DNA from: a virus
Strand: one strand, 5' to 3'
Virus record (IMG/VR): IMGVR_UViG_3300024351_000023
Coordinates: 1-64,000 of that record
Length of the DNA stretch: 64,000 nt
Positions 25,481 through 35,687 of this stretch are shown piece by piece (positions within the stretch are counted from its first letter, which is position 1; each line of letters begins with the position of its first letter). The position numbers were made by a program, and so were the translations under genes. A model generated the notes under the pieces. It ran no database searches, was not told the DNA's origin, and worked only from the letters and a program-made list of their open reading frames with translations.

Positions 25481-25656
25481 GATTTAGATATTAAAAGTTG
25501 AGATACAACCTCTTGTTGCTTTAAATATAACTTATAATAACATTTAGCAATATTTTTTGCATCTTCAATATTAGATATACTATCTATTTCTGAAGCAACT
25601 TTAAAGTATTCAAAACTTTTGCTTAAATTTTCAAGTTCTATACTATCTGGATTCAT
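25477..25656 (-). CDS. Small helical protein upstream of gp13, 59 aa
   Basis: A 59-residue frame from the ATG at 25656, containing FEYFKVASEIDSI and EDAKNIAKCYYKLYLKQQEV; it is predicted to be two amphipathic helices. It overlaps the upstream 75-aa gene by 14 bases. I recall small helical proteins at this location in cyanophages, but no function. No catalytic or metal motif. The intact frame and tight packing in the operon support it as real. Confidence 0.7.
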   Translation of the reverse strand: MNPDSIELENLSKSFEYFKVASEIDSISNIEDAKNIAKCYYKLYLKQQEVVSQLLISKS

Positions 25657-25870
25657 TTAACAAACTCCTTAGTAAACTTTTTATTTCATCAAGATCACTT
25701 TTCATATTAGCAACATTTTCTTCAAGGGATTGTATTTTTAGATTCTCTTTTTCTTTTAATTTCTTTTGCAAAATATACGCATTGTAATCTGACATACTAG
25801 TATTAACTACCGCTTGAGTTTTATCGTCTCTTATTAAATTTGAATGGCCTGTAATTTTTGAATGACTCAT
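25643..25870 (-). CDS. Conserved small coiled-coil protein, 75 aa
   Basis: N-terminus HSKITGHSNLIRDDKTQAVVNT is a motif I recognise from many T4-like cyanophages and pelagic phages, always followed by a short coiled coil (here IQSLEENVANMKSDLDEIKS). Starts 6 bases after the 833-aa structural gene. Probably a virion or assembly component given the operon; the specific role is unknown. Confidence 0.8.
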   Translation of the reverse strand: MSHSKITGHSNLIRDDKTQAVVNTSMSDYNAYILQKKLKEKENLKIQSLEENVANMKSDLDEIKSLLRSLLNESR

Positions 25871-25876
25871 AGTTTA

Positions 25877-28378
25877 TCATGCTAAAGCAATAACTCTTAA
25901 ATCTTTAACTCTAGGTGGATATGCTTGATTTGTTGAAGTTCCAACAAATTTAATACCAAAATATCTAAATGGTGGAAGATTATCAATTGTGAATTCATAC
26001 TCCCTAAAGTCTAAAATATCACCATCAAATCCAATGACATCTGTTTTTGATACCATTTTATCTGGAGATCCATCATTGTTTGCTAAATTAATAATTTCTC
26101 CAGTTGAAGTTAAGTTTTTATATCCTGGGAATGGATAATAAATCATCTCCGAGTTTGGATCATCTGTAATTGAATAAAAACATCTGATATCATTTTGGGT
26201 ATTAATATAAGCATTCATATAAACTTTAATAGATGATGCCGGAGTCTCTAGTGATATTGGTTTAGTTGCATAAACAAATGATGATGGATCTCCTTCTAAA
26301 GTTGATGTTCTATTGTCAGTTATATAGTTTGATATTGGATTATTTACTCTGTTTGAAATAAACATCACAGCAACTCTATCCAAATCAATCACTGGAGAAA
26401 TATATGCATTTGTTGTGGATAGATTTAAGTTAAGAGTGAATGATTTGTTTGCTGGTAAATTTGTAAGTTTTGAAGATTCATTTACTTTTGAAGAAACGAC
26501 TCTTGGGGTTGAAAAATAATTAGTCGCATTCAAGTTAATTTGCTCAAAACCTTGATCTATGAATGAAATTTCATTTCCACCTATGCTACTTCCTGAAACT
26601 GATCTGATTGATGCATTGACATTAGTTCCTCTTAATGTCATAGTTTGAACTATTGGTTTTGCAAGTTCAAAAGGAATATTTTGTGTGGCGTTTATAGAAC
26701 TTCCGCCAGTTGATTTAGTTTCATTTAAAAATAGTTTTGGATGTCCCGTGGATGTAGATCTATTCGTCATTGTAGAATTTTGATCGGACATATCAAGTTT
26801 TATATGATAGTAATCCAAATCAAGTGGATTAGAAACAGTGGCGTTCGATAAATCATGAGTTTTGTTAATTCTTCTTAAAGAAACTCCAGACAACTCATAC
26901 TTATAAATTAAACTCCCTGCATCATGAATAAATGATTTAGTTTGATCAACACCCCTTGTAATTCCTGTTAATTTTGGTGGAGATGTTGTCGAATTTACGC
27001 CTGTATAAGAAATAATTTCATCTTCAATTTTAATATATCCTGGATTCGTAGCTCCTACCGATACATTTTCAAAAGTTTGAAAGTTTGCGATTGTTACACT
27101 TTCTACTTGAATATCATCATTTGATGTTGCTGAATAATTTGCAAATAATTTAGTTGGTTTTAAGTCTGATACTACATTTGAAACGGCAACCAAATTATTT
27201 GCAGAGTTCATTCCATGATTCTTATGATTAACTTTTAAATGTAGTCCATCAGATAAAGTTATTATACCATCTGTGGGTATAGTAACATTTCCACCAGTTC
27301 CATTTAAATCAGTAGTAATTCCTAAATTATTAATAAATCTAATAGTTTTTCCTATTCCGGTTAAATATTCTCCTTGCACTTGATCTATTATTAATTCATT
27401 TACGCCAGAAATTTGAGATACCGACAATCTTAAATTTCTACCTAAGTTTTTAGATCCAATAGTAGTAATACCAAGAACATCTCCAACAGAATAACCAGTT
27501 CCTCCATTTGAAATTGTTGCTGCGACAGCAACACCATTGGATATTGTTATATCTGCTGCGGCATCTCTTCCAGAACCTGTTATACTATTCAATGAAACAT
27601 TTGTAAAAAGATAACTGCCTGATGATGGAGTATAACCTATACCAGAATTAATAATTCCTAAAGTGCTAAATGCAGAACCAGCTGATCCAACAAAATTGCC
27701 AGTTGCATTGCTATTTTGTTGAATTATCGTATTACCTGGAGATGGTAGTTTTGAATCTGCAATAGTTGTTCCTATACCTACTTTAATTTTTTTAGATGCA
27801 ATTTCTAAAGAATCCTTGACTAAAGTTGCAACCTGACCATTTCCAACACTTAGATCTGGATTATAGAAATTTATATTTCCACTTCCAACGAAATTTGCTC
27901 TGTATAATTTAAACTTTAAATCTTCCAATTGGCTTGGAGTCCAAGTAGATCCATTTTGCGATTTAAATAAAGATCCACTCAGAGGTTGCTTCGAAACTAG
28001 TACTTGTTGATCTTCTGTAAGATTTGAAGTACTAACTTCAACTTCTGATAATCTAGCAATCCATACATTATATACACTAGAATTTGAAAGTATGGCTAAA
28101 GCATGAAATTGTTTTCCCGCCAAATAAATTGGCGAATCAAATGTAACTCTAGTTGGAACTGATGCGTCCGCAGAAATGTTTACATTTTTTGGATCAATAA
28201 CAACCTCTCCAAATGGATAAACTTCATTTGTAGGTACACCCAACTGCATTGGTCTCAATTGAACTGTAACTGGAAGTTCCGCATCTCTGGAGTAAAAATA
28301 TAAATCAACAGAAGTTACAAAAATACCGCTGTCAGGTTCTACATAAAAAGATTGTGCTAAAGGATCTATTATTTTCAT
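25877..28378 (-). CDS. Large virion structural protein, 833 aa (baseplate/fibre type)
   Basis: Starts MKIIDPLAQSFYVEPDSGIF and continues SVDLYFYSRDAELPVTVQLR; I recall this segment as the C-terminal part of DUF4815 structural proteins in other cyanophages. Internally it has GYT-type repeats (NSGIGYTPSSGSYLF, GGTGYSVGDVLGI near 240-310) and a copy of the IEDEIISY...ITRGVDQ module near 450-490. The C-terminal 200 residues form a further conserved domain (DFREYEFTIDNLPPFRYFGIK). No enzymatic motif. Together with the next gene upstream it may represent a split form of one larger baseplate or fibre protein. Confidence 0.8.
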   Translation of the reverse strand: MKIIDPLAQSFYVEPDSGIFVTSVDLYFYSRDAELPVTVQLRPMQLGVPTNEVYPFGEVVIDPKNVNISADASVPTRVTFDSPIYLAGKQFHALAILSNSSVYNVWIARLSEVEVSTSNLTEDQQVLVSKQPLSGSLFKSQNGSTWTPSQLEDLKFKLYRANFVGSGNINFYNPDLSVGNGQVATLVKDSLEIASKKIKVGIGTTIADSKLPSPGNTIIQQNSNATGNFVGSAGSAFSTLGIINSGIGYTPSSGSYLFTNVSLNSITGSGRDAAADITISNGVAVAATISNGGTGYSVGDVLGITTIGSKNLGRNLRLSVSQISGVNELIIDQVQGEYLTGIGKTIRFINNLGITTDLNGTGGNVTIPTDGIITLSDGLHLKVNHKNHGMNSANNLVAVSNVVSDLKPTKLFANYSATSNDDIQVESVTIANFQTFENVSVGATNPGYIKIEDEIISYTGVNSTTSPPKLTGITRGVDQTKSFIHDAGSLIYKYELSGVSLRRINKTHDLSNATVSNPLDLDYYHIKLDMSDQNSTMTNRSTSTGHPKLFLNETKSTGGSSINATQNIPFELAKPIVQTMTLRGTNVNASIRSVSGSSIGGNEISFIDQGFEQINLNATNYFSTPRVVSSKVNESSKLTNLPANKSFTLNLNLSTTNAYISPVIDLDRVAVMFISNRVNNPISNYITDNRTSTLEGDPSSFVYATKPISLETPASSIKVYMNAYINTQNDIRCFYSITDDPNSEMIYYPFPGYKNLTSTGEIINLANNDGSPDKMVSKTDVIGFDGDILDFREYEFTIDNLPPFRYFGIKFVGTSTNQAYPPRVKDLRVIALA

Positions 28379-28417
28379 TTTAATTGTTAATTGTTGGACG
28401 ATAACTCCACTATGATA

Positions 28418-28424
28418 TATTTAT
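28418..28424 (-). promoter_or_regulatory. Late promoter core upstream of the 833-aa gene
   Basis: ATAAATA on the minus strand (GAAATAAATATATC) in the 62-base gap between the two large structural genes. Its presence argues that the gap is a genuine gene boundary rather than a frameshift. Confidence 0.7.
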
Positions 28425-28440
28425 TTCTCATTTTACTTAG

Positions 28441-31400
28441 TTATTTTTTACCTTTTTTCTTATTATTTACTGGTGAAACTGTGATTGCGTTTGGTATTAC
28501 AGTGGTAAGACCGTTTGGACCTGTTACTCTTACATCTCTTACAAAATCTTTTTGTATTTGCTTAGCTGGTTGTCCTAATGATGGACTATTTTGTGTTGTA
28601 GGAATCATGCCTTTTGCTTGATTACTTTCTTTTAGTTGAGTAGATAATGCTGCATAATTTTTATCGGTTGGAGTAACTTTTGCACCTTGTGCATTAAACG
28701 CTTGTTCTGCTTTATTGGCACCAATTTTCTTCTTGAGTTCTCCATAAGTAACTTCTTTACCATTATATTTAATTGTTGTTAGAGGAACCGAATAATATGG
28801 TTGATTGCTACCTTGAAGTTTCTTACCAAAAAGACCTGCTACAAATTTATCCCCACCAATACCACGCTGACCATATACTAATCCACCTGCATTTACATTT
28901 AAGAATTTGATACCAGCAGTTGATTTTGGTTCAACAGGTTTCACTGGACCTGGATCTGTCGTTGGTCCTGGAATATCATCGAGTGGTGGTGGTTGTGTCG
29001 TTGGTCCTGGATCAGGTGTCCACGATGGAGTGGGTTGATTATCAATTGGCGATGGGAACACCGGTGTTGGTGTTGGTTGTGGTTGTGGTTGAGGTTCTGG
29101 TTGTGGTTGTGGTTGTGGTTCTGGTAAAGTATTTCCAACAATAGTTGTTGCGACCACTGCAACCGGTCCAGTAGAAACCTCAGATCTACTTTCTATTATG
29201 GTTTGAGTTTCAGTTCTAGCAGTTCTGACAGATAATATATTTTCTTGTACCCTATTAATTTTACCTTCAGAATAAAATCTTTCTTCCGCACTTGTAATTG
29301 TAGAATCAATTAAAGAATTAGTTGAGCTACTTGTTATTCTGAAAAGTTTTGTGCCTGTTTGGAAACTTGGATTTCCGAAAACATTTGGATTTGGGATAAA
29401 GAAAGATCCTATTATTACACCATTGACATCAGTAATTAATCTAATATTCGTTATTACTGCTTCTGCGCCACTTGTATTTCCTCTAAGTCTCATTCCAGTT
29501 TGAATAAATCCAAAGAAATCGCCAAGAGCTTGTTGTGAAAGACTAAAGGTATCAATATTTAAAATCGTTGAAGTTGATGAATAATTTGTTGGAATGTCTT
29601 GTACTGAGTTATATGGATCTTTTGTAAAGATTTCTGTTGGTGAATTGTAAGGTCCATATTTATGATTTGAATTTGCCACTCTAAAAGTAATCTTTGGTGT
29701 AGAAGATTGAACTCCTAAAATCTCAGCTCCATCACTAACAACACCCTGTACAGTTTCACCCACTTGGAATGTTCCTGAAACCATGCTAATTTCTAATAGT
29801 TTTGGAACTATAAATTTATTAACATCAAGACCACTAAAGAATGTGTAAACTCTTGTTAGTGGTTTTAATCTCTTGGCAACAAATTCAATATTCCTAGACC
29901 TCATGAAAGGACTTATATCAGAACTTAGAACAGTATCACCTAAAGAAACATACTTAGTATCTTCTTTAGTAATTTTTCTAATACCACTTCTTGTACTTGT
30001 GCCAGTTTTAGTTATTGTCTCTAAATCTTCTTTAATGATGTAATATCCAACATTAACTGTTCTTGAATCTTTTGCTGTAGTTGAACCTGTCCAGACAGTT
30101 TCCCAAGATCCCCAAGTTACTGGTCCAAATCCAGTTTGTTTATCTAATTCTGAAGCAGTAATTTGAGATTCTGACTGAATATAATTTGTTGCCACTTCTG
30201 TTGAATTTGCAACAAGTCTTACGACATCAACCCAAACATCTGAAGATGGGGCAAGATTGATTGTTCCGCCATAATAACCAACTCTGTATGGAGCAACACT
30301 TTCTACTCTAGTTGCATATGGTTGATTTATTTCTTCCACTTCCAAATAATCTAAGGTAATTATATCATTTGTTTTTTTGATGTTAGTTCCTATTAAGTCT
30401 GTAACATACCTAGAATCTACTTGAGAATTTGAAGTTACACCTAATCCAATAAGAGAATTTGACCCTAAAACTAAATCAACTAATGTATTATATGGTGAAG
30501 GTCTTAGTTCCGAGTTAGCAACATCAATACTGTTCTTTACTATTGTTACTTTTTTCTGTGAAGATGTTGTAGAAAAGTCATCAACAAAAAATCCAGATTT
30601 AAAACGATTTAAACCATTGACATCTCTAATAAAAAGATTTGAAGTATCTGTTTCTAATAAAGAAAGTGAAGTATAATACTCTAAATTTTTAATTCTATTC
30701 TCAAGAGAATAGATATCTTTCATTCTATATCTCTTGTGTTCGGCAAGATTTAGACTTGCATCGTTTATGTCGCACAAATATGCTGGTAATGTAATAGTTG
30801 CTATATCTAAAGCATCTTCAATTCCAATTGGTGGTTGTGGATTATCTGCAGGTTCCCCTTTATTTAACTGGAATATTCCATCTTTAGTTAAATAAATTTT
30901 ATCTACTCTTGGTAAATAATAAGAATAATTTAATAAAATAGATTCATCGGAAGCCAAAACATTAGATGCAGAATTTCCACTAGAAGTAAAACTTCTAGAT
31001 CTAAATTCAAATGGAGATAATGAAGATGTTGTAACTGTAAATTCAGAAACTCTTGGTCTAATATCTAAAATATCACTATTCCTAATACCATTGACGGAAG
31101 GTATGTCACAATAATCAAATTGGTTATAAGAATTTGCAGTTGTTATATTGCCATCATCAGAAGACAAAAAACTTGCAGACTCAAATACAATTTTTAATTT
31201 TCTAATTGGTTCTTTTGCTGCAGATTTTCTAGTTATTCTAGAATAATCATATATCGTGTTTCTTTGACCATTATCAAAAATATAATTTGTGGTGACATTA
31301 TTATCACCTGCATCAGAAGAAGTTATAACTGCTGTTATTCCGGATTCTTTGAAAGTGATTGTTTCGTCAATTCTGAATCTATTAGAATTTCTAGAGATAT

Positions 31401-34095
31401 ATGATATTTTTATTGAATTTAATTTTTCTGCATAAACACCAACAGCACCACTTATAGATCCAACAAATTCTTCTCCAATTAATAAATCATCTGTCTTATT
31501 AGTTGGGCCCTCGATAGTTGTTAATGTTAAATTTGGTAGTTCTGGTTCTGAAGTATCATTAGATTCGTATATTCCGTATAATTTAGTTACATCAGGTTCT
31601 AATAAACAAATATCCTCATCCTGAACTCTTGTTCCATATGGATAAGTTCCATATGTTAAACCATCATTGTTTGTAGTTGCTCCAACTCCAGAATATTGAT
31701 ATTTTGACTTGTCTACAATAATTGTTTTAATTCTATTTTTATTTTTAACTTTCGATTTAATATCAATTTTTCTTAAAGTACCTATTAGTCTTCCGGTGCC
31801 AGAACTTGTTTGGAGCCCATTTATTGTCAATTCTCTTCCACCATTACCAAAGACAAGTTTATCTGAGCTTAAACTTTCAGTTAATCCAGAATCTGTAATT
31901 AAAACATATCTTTCTTCATCAAATGGTAAGAAAGTTTCATCTGATTCTGCAGATACTGTGTTTGTTGAATTTGATGTAATTGTCACATTATATTGATTTC
32001 TCACCGTCAATGAAGATTCGGTTAAATCTACGGAAGCAACATTTCTATTTGGTAATGTTGTATATAAATTATTATCTAAAGAAGATTGGAAATTAGAATA
32101 TAATATTCTAAAATCACTTGGATTTATATCTGAAGTCGGTAAACCACCATCACAGACTCCACTGACAGTAGTAACGCCAGATATTGTAATAGAACTTTGA
32201 GATACTGAATTAATTTTTGCAAAAGTATTTACAGAAAGTCCTGGATTTGAAAAAGCTACAATGTTTCCTACTGTAGCAATTCCAGTAAAAATATAATTAG
32301 ATGATGTTACCGTGCTTATTCCACCACCAGTAGCAGTAATTTTAACTTGACCAACATCTGAGATTGTAGATAATTTTATATCAGATGTGAATGTAGATCC
32401 GCTTCCAACAATACCATAAAGGGATTTAACATCATTTGTTGAATATGCCGTGATTGCTGTAGAAACTCTAGTATTTTCTATACCATCAAAAATTAATCTT
32501 TCACCAATTACAAAAGTACCTTTTGTATTATATGCGGTGATAATTCCCGAATTAGATGCGTCATATCTTAAAAATCCAACAGCACCACTAGACTTACCCT
32601 TAATATAAGTGGGTGTAGTTAAACTAATAGGTTCATTTAATGAAATTTCTGTATAAGTTTGTATATCATACAAAGAAATATCCCATTCATTAGAATCTGG
32701 TTGAGAAGTATTATATGATCCAGATTCTAATGCAAAATCATAAACTCTTGCAAGACCTATTTCTTTTCCCGAAGAGTTGGTTTGATTTGTCCCTACTCTA
32801 GAATCTCTTAAACTTACAGTATAAGATGTTGATATTCCTAGAGATGGTGATCCATAGACTCTATTTAAAGTATATGTTGGACCTGTTACATAATTTACGC
32901 TTTGATTTTGTAATAGTTTTGTTGTTCTTGGTTTTTCAAAATCCAAATATGTTGTTCCTACAACATCTATCTCATATCCACTCACAAATGCTTTAAGTGG
33001 AGAAATTATATAAGTACCTAAATCATCAGAAGCTTTGTTATTATTATATGTTACTTGATTATCTTTAAATACGCCACCATTTCCCTTTAAATCATCTAAA
33101 GTTTCTTTAACGGAGAGAGATGGGGATTTTACATAATAATTTCCAGATTCATCATAAGTTCTTCTTGCAAATTCTTTTTCAAGAATATTATAATCTGGAT
33201 TATTAATTTGTTTTTGTATTATACCATTTCTAACTTCTAAAAGTTGAACAAAGTTTGGAGTAGCTTCTGGATTTTCTACATTTAAAGGAATTTTTGAAAG
33301 TATTGCTTGAATTGATAATCGATCTGCTCCAGGTGCAGCGTAATTTGAAAATCCTTGGGCATTATCATTTAAATCAATATCATCATCGGGAGTTATAATA
33401 CTCTCAAATATTTCTAGTCCAACTCTATAGCTTGGATAATTTGAATATTGATCTAATAAAATAGTTTGATCATCTACAGTAACAAAATGACCTCTAAGGT
33501 AGTAAACACCTTCGGAAATATTTACTGCTGATCCTATTGAGTTTGGATTTGATAAAATTGTAGCGGCAAATCCTTCATTTTGTTGAATTATTACATTTTT
33601 ATCTCCAAAAATAGTGCTTTGCTCTGATATCCCATCTTCCACCAGCAAAACTTCATTCGAACCAAATCCTTGATAACTATTTGATAGTAGATCTGAATTT
33701 AAAAAATTAACATATAAAGTGTTATTATTTCTTTCCGAATTAGAAAAATCTAAAACACCAACAACTACAGCTCTAACTCCACTATTTACGCCACGAATTG
33801 TCTTCCCTATCAAATAAGGAAGATATTCTATTACATTAATACCAAGATAACTTTCTTGAATTTCTACTGCATAATAGTTGTCAATATAATTAATATTTCC
33901 GGGAATTACAATAGATCCTTCTTTGAAAAAATGATTTCCAAATTTTTCAATTTGATTTTGTAATAATGATTGAAGAGTGGTTAATTCTCTAGCTTGAACT
34001 GGATAACCGGGTTTAAATAAAACTTTATAATATTGACTTTCTGGGTCAAAGTCATCAAAATATGGAGAAACATTAAGGTTGGTTTGCTGTGGCAT
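28441..34095 (-). CDS. DUF4815 virion structural protein, 1,884 aa
   Basis: The N-terminus (NVSPYFDDFDPESQYYKVLF, GYPVQARELTTLQSLLQNQI, NHFFKEGSIVIPGNINY) is the DUF4815 signature of cyanophage structural proteins, thought to belong to the baseplate or fibre apparatus. Long beta-rich regions follow. Residues about 1650-1725 are a Pro/Gln linker (PQPQPQPEP repeats, then PTPSWTPDPGPTTQP), after which a 150-residue basic C-terminal domain ends in KKKGKK. Linker plus terminal domain suggests a flexible exposed tip. It follows gp8 by 6 bases and is clearly part of the baseplate operon. Confidence 0.88.
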   Translation of the reverse strand: MPQQTNLNVSPYFDDFDPESQYYKVLFKPGYPVQARELTTLQSLLQNQIEKFGNHFFKEGSIVIPGNINYIDNYYAVEIQESYLGINVIEYLPYLIGKTIRGVNSGVRAVVVGVLDFSNSERNNNTLYVNFLNSDLLSNSYQGFGSNEVLLVEDGISEQSTIFGDKNVIIQQNEGFAATILSNPNSIGSAVNISEGVYYLRGHFVTVDDQTILLDQYSNYPSYRVGLEIFESIITPDDDIDLNDNAQGFSNYAAPGADRLSIQAILSKIPLNVENPEATPNFVQLLEVRNGIIQKQINNPDYNILEKEFARRTYDESGNYYVKSPSLSVKETLDDLKGNGGVFKDNQVTYNNNKASDDLGTYIISPLKAFVSGYEIDVVGTTYLDFEKPRTTKLLQNQSVNYVTGPTYTLNRVYGSPSLGISTSYTVSLRDSRVGTNQTNSSGKEIGLARVYDFALESGSYNTSQPDSNEWDISLYDIQTYTEISLNEPISLTTPTYIKGKSSGAVGFLRYDASNSGIITAYNTKGTFVIGERLIFDGIENTRVSTAITAYSTNDVKSLYGIVGSGSTFTSDIKLSTISDVGQVKITATGGGISTVTSSNYIFTGIATVGNIVAFSNPGLSVNTFAKINSVSQSSITISGVTTVSGVCDGGLPTSDINPSDFRILYSNFQSSLDNNLYTTLPNRNVASVDLTESSLTVRNQYNVTITSNSTNTVSAESDETFLPFDEERYVLITDSGLTESLSSDKLVFGNGGRELTINGLQTSSGTGRLIGTLRKIDIKSKVKNKNRIKTIIVDKSKYQYSGVGATTNNDGLTYGTYPYGTRVQDEDICLLEPDVTKLYGIYESNDTSEPELPNLTLTTIEGPTNKTDDLLIGEEFVGSISGAVGVYAEKLNSIKISYISRNSNRFRIDETITFKESGITAVITSSDAGDNNVTTNYIFDNGQRNTIYDYSRITRKSAAKEPIRKLKIVFESASFLSSDDGNITTANSYNQFDYCDIPSVNGIRNSDILDIRPRVSEFTVTTSSLSPFEFRSRSFTSSGNSASNVLASDESILLNYSYYLPRVDKIYLTKDGIFQLNKGEPADNPQPPIGIEDALDIATITLPAYLCDINDASLNLAEHKRYRMKDIYSLENRIKNLEYYTSLSLLETDTSNLFIRDVNGLNRFKSGFFVDDFSTTSSQKKVTIVKNSIDVANSELRPSPYNTLVDLVLGSNSLIGLGVTSNSQVDSRYVTDLIGTNIKKTNDIITLDYLEVEEINQPYATRVESVAPYRVGYYGGTINLAPSSDVWVDVVRLVANSTEVATNYIQSESQITASELDKQTGFGPVTWGSWETVWTGSTTAKDSRTVNVGYYIIKEDLETITKTGTSTRSGIRKITKEDTKYVSLGDTVLSSDISPFMRSRNIEFVAKRLKPLTRVYTFFSGLDVNKFIVPKLLEISMVSGTFQVGETVQGVVSDGAEILGVQSSTPKITFRVANSNHKYGPYNSPTEIFTKDPYNSVQDIPTNYSSTSTILNIDTFSLSQQALGDFFGFIQTGMRLRGNTSGAEAVITNIRLITDVNGVIIGSFFIPNPNVFGNPSFQTGTKLFRITSSSTNSLIDSTITSAEERFYSEGKINRVQENILSVRTARTETQTIIESRSEVSTGPVAVVATTIVGNTLPEPQPQPQPEPQPQPQPTPTPVFPSPIDNQPTPSWTPDPGPTTQPPPLDDIPGPTTDPGPVKPVEPKSTAGIKFLNVNAGGLVYGQRGIGGDKFVAGLFGKKLQGSNQPYYSVPLTTIKYNGKEVTYGELKKKIGANKAEQAFNAQGAKVTPTDKNYAALSTQLKESNQAKGMIPTTQNSPSLGQPAKQIQKDFVRDVRVTGPNGLTTVIPNAITVSPVNNKKKGKK

Positions 34096-34101
34096 GATTC
34101 T

Positions 34102-35658
34102 TTAGAATTGCAAAATGACTTTGATATCTTCTTTTTGATTTGATGACCTAGTTATAGAAGGTCTGTTATCAACATATATAATGTTTCCAGAATATTTTTT
34201 TACTTCTGGATCAGAAACACCATTAATAAATGTTTGACCGACATAATACTTTCTATTATTTATTGTAGTAGATACACCAGTAAATGAAGTATCAATTCCT
34301 AATCCACTTATACCTGAGGAATTAATGGTCAAAGATCCACCTGTGCTTGGAGATGATGTAAACCTATGCATTTTAAATCCATAAATTGAATTTGGGTTTT
34401 TTGTACCATCACTATTAAATCCAACTAAAGTTCTATCCTGCCAATATTTTAAAACACCAGTATTTTTATCATAAGAAACAACTCTACCTACAGCTGTAGA
34501 TCCTATTCCTATTGTTTGAGTGATAACGCTATCGTAAATAAAATTCGCAGTACTATAAGCGATTCCAACAAGTTTTAATGCAGATAAAGCACTAGATTTG
34601 TCTTTATTTAAAATTTGATTTGATCCAAACGCTAACGGATTTTCTACTATTCCAACCCTTGCAATTTGATTACCAACAATAAAATCTGGATTTTCTAAAT
34701 CATTTTCTATTCTAGAATATACTAAAACTCTATACGCACCCAATTCTCTATAAATGTCGTATCCATGGCCATTTTGGGGAGGAATAATGACATCAAAAAC
34801 TGGAGGTGTTGATCCAGCGGGAACTCCTCCGGCAGATAAATTTACAGTTCCATATGAGTATCCAGAACCGCCATTTGTAATAATAGCGGATTGTACTCTA
34901 GAGTCGCTATTAATCACTATGGTACATTCTGCTCCAGTTCCATCTCCATTTATAGGAACCCTAGTGTATGTTCTTCCTGCAGTACCAATTCCAGTTCCTC
35001 TATTAGTAACTGTTACAATTTTAATTTGACCGCTCACTTCCGCGTTATTTCTAACTGCAGAATAATCGCTGTTTGTCTCCCAATCAGAGGGAACTGGAAT
35101 AAAATTAGTAGATTCAAACTTCACTAATTCATTCGGTTTAATAGTATATAAGTATTTCCAGATGTAACCATCTTCACTATCGCCAGCAGATCTTGGCTCT
35201 AAATCAGTAAAAGTTGGTTCGTCTAAAGAAGGTTTTCCTTTTGGATTTTCTGGGTCAACACCATTATAAAGACATATATAAACTCTATAATCACTATTAA
35301 CTACATAAAAATTTGATGCATATAAACTAGTTGCATTTGAAGGTACTGATAAATTTGTTCTACTAATATCATGTCTATACATATCATAGACAGTTCCAGA
35401 ACTCCAAGTAATTTTTCTTATTACCTGTCTGACATCACCCGGCAAAATCTTTTTTAATGCAATTATAGTGTCCCAATAATCATTTTCCTGATCAAAATTA
35501 TCTTTTGGCGATGGTGGAACAGAGTCCCAATTAGAATCATAATTTGTTGCATTCGGTAAACCTACAAAAGTATAATAACCGTTTGCAGAAGAAGTTGCTG
35601 CCGCAACAAAGTTTTTTGCGTTTAATATTCTAATTTGATCAGTTATAATTGCAGACAT
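34102..35658 (-). CDS. 8: gp8 baseplate wedge protein with insertion
   Basis: Wedge component of the baseplate. The C-terminus SGNIIYVDNRPSITRSSNQK matches T4 gp8 (SGEMIYMENRPPIIMAMDQ), and the N-terminal half shows the gp8 elements YWDTIIALKKILPGDVRQVI, YRVYICLYNG and DSEDGYIWKYLYTI. The 518 residues exceed T4 gp8 (334), largely through an insertion at about 210-290 with the NGGSGYSYGTVNL-type repeat and another near 370-440. A double late promoter core precedes it. Confidence 0.95.
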   Translation of the reverse strand: MSAIITDQIRILNAKNFVAAATSSANGYYTFVGLPNATNYDSNWDSVPPSPKDNFDQENDYWDTIIALKKILPGDVRQVIRKITWSSGTVYDMYRHDISRTNLSVPSNATSLYASNFYVVNSDYRVYICLYNGVDPENPKGKPSLDEPTFTDLEPRSAGDSEDGYIWKYLYTIKPNELVKFESTNFIPVPSDWETNSDYSAVRNNAEVSGQIKIVTVTNRGTGIGTAGRTYTRVPINGDGTGAECTIVINSDSRVQSAIITNGGSGYSYGTVNLSAGGVPAGSTPPVFDVIIPPQNGHGYDIYRELGAYRVLVYSRIENDLENPDFIVGNQIARVGIVENPLAFGSNQILNKDKSSALSALKLVGIAYSTANFIYDSVITQTIGIGSTAVGRVVSYDKNTGVLKYWQDRTLVGFNSDGTKNPNSIYGFKMHRFTSSPSTGGSLTINSSGISGLGIDTSFTGVSTTINNRKYYVGQTFINGVSDPEVKKYSGNIIYVDNRPSITRSSNQKEDIKVILQF

Positions 35659-35671
35659 TTTGCCGTTTTTT

Positions 35672-35682
35672 TATTTATTTAT
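35672..35682 (-). promoter_or_regulatory. Tandem late promoter cores upstream of gp8
   Basis: Two overlapping ATAAATA motifs on the minus strand (CATAAATAAATAA) in the 29-base gap between the giant gene and gp8. Confidence 0.7.
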
Positions 35683-35687
35683 GAATA

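Noticed and set aside
28379-28440. Frameshift joining the DUF4815 and 833-aa genes
   Set aside because: The gap contains a late promoter core, the upstream protein ends in a basic domain and the downstream gene begins at an ATG with a conserved start; a separate-gene reading is simpler.
28920-29162. Val-rich plus-strand frame and His/Asn-rich minus-strand frame
   Set aside because: Both are out-of-frame readings of the Pro/Gln-repeat linker of the DUF4815 protein.
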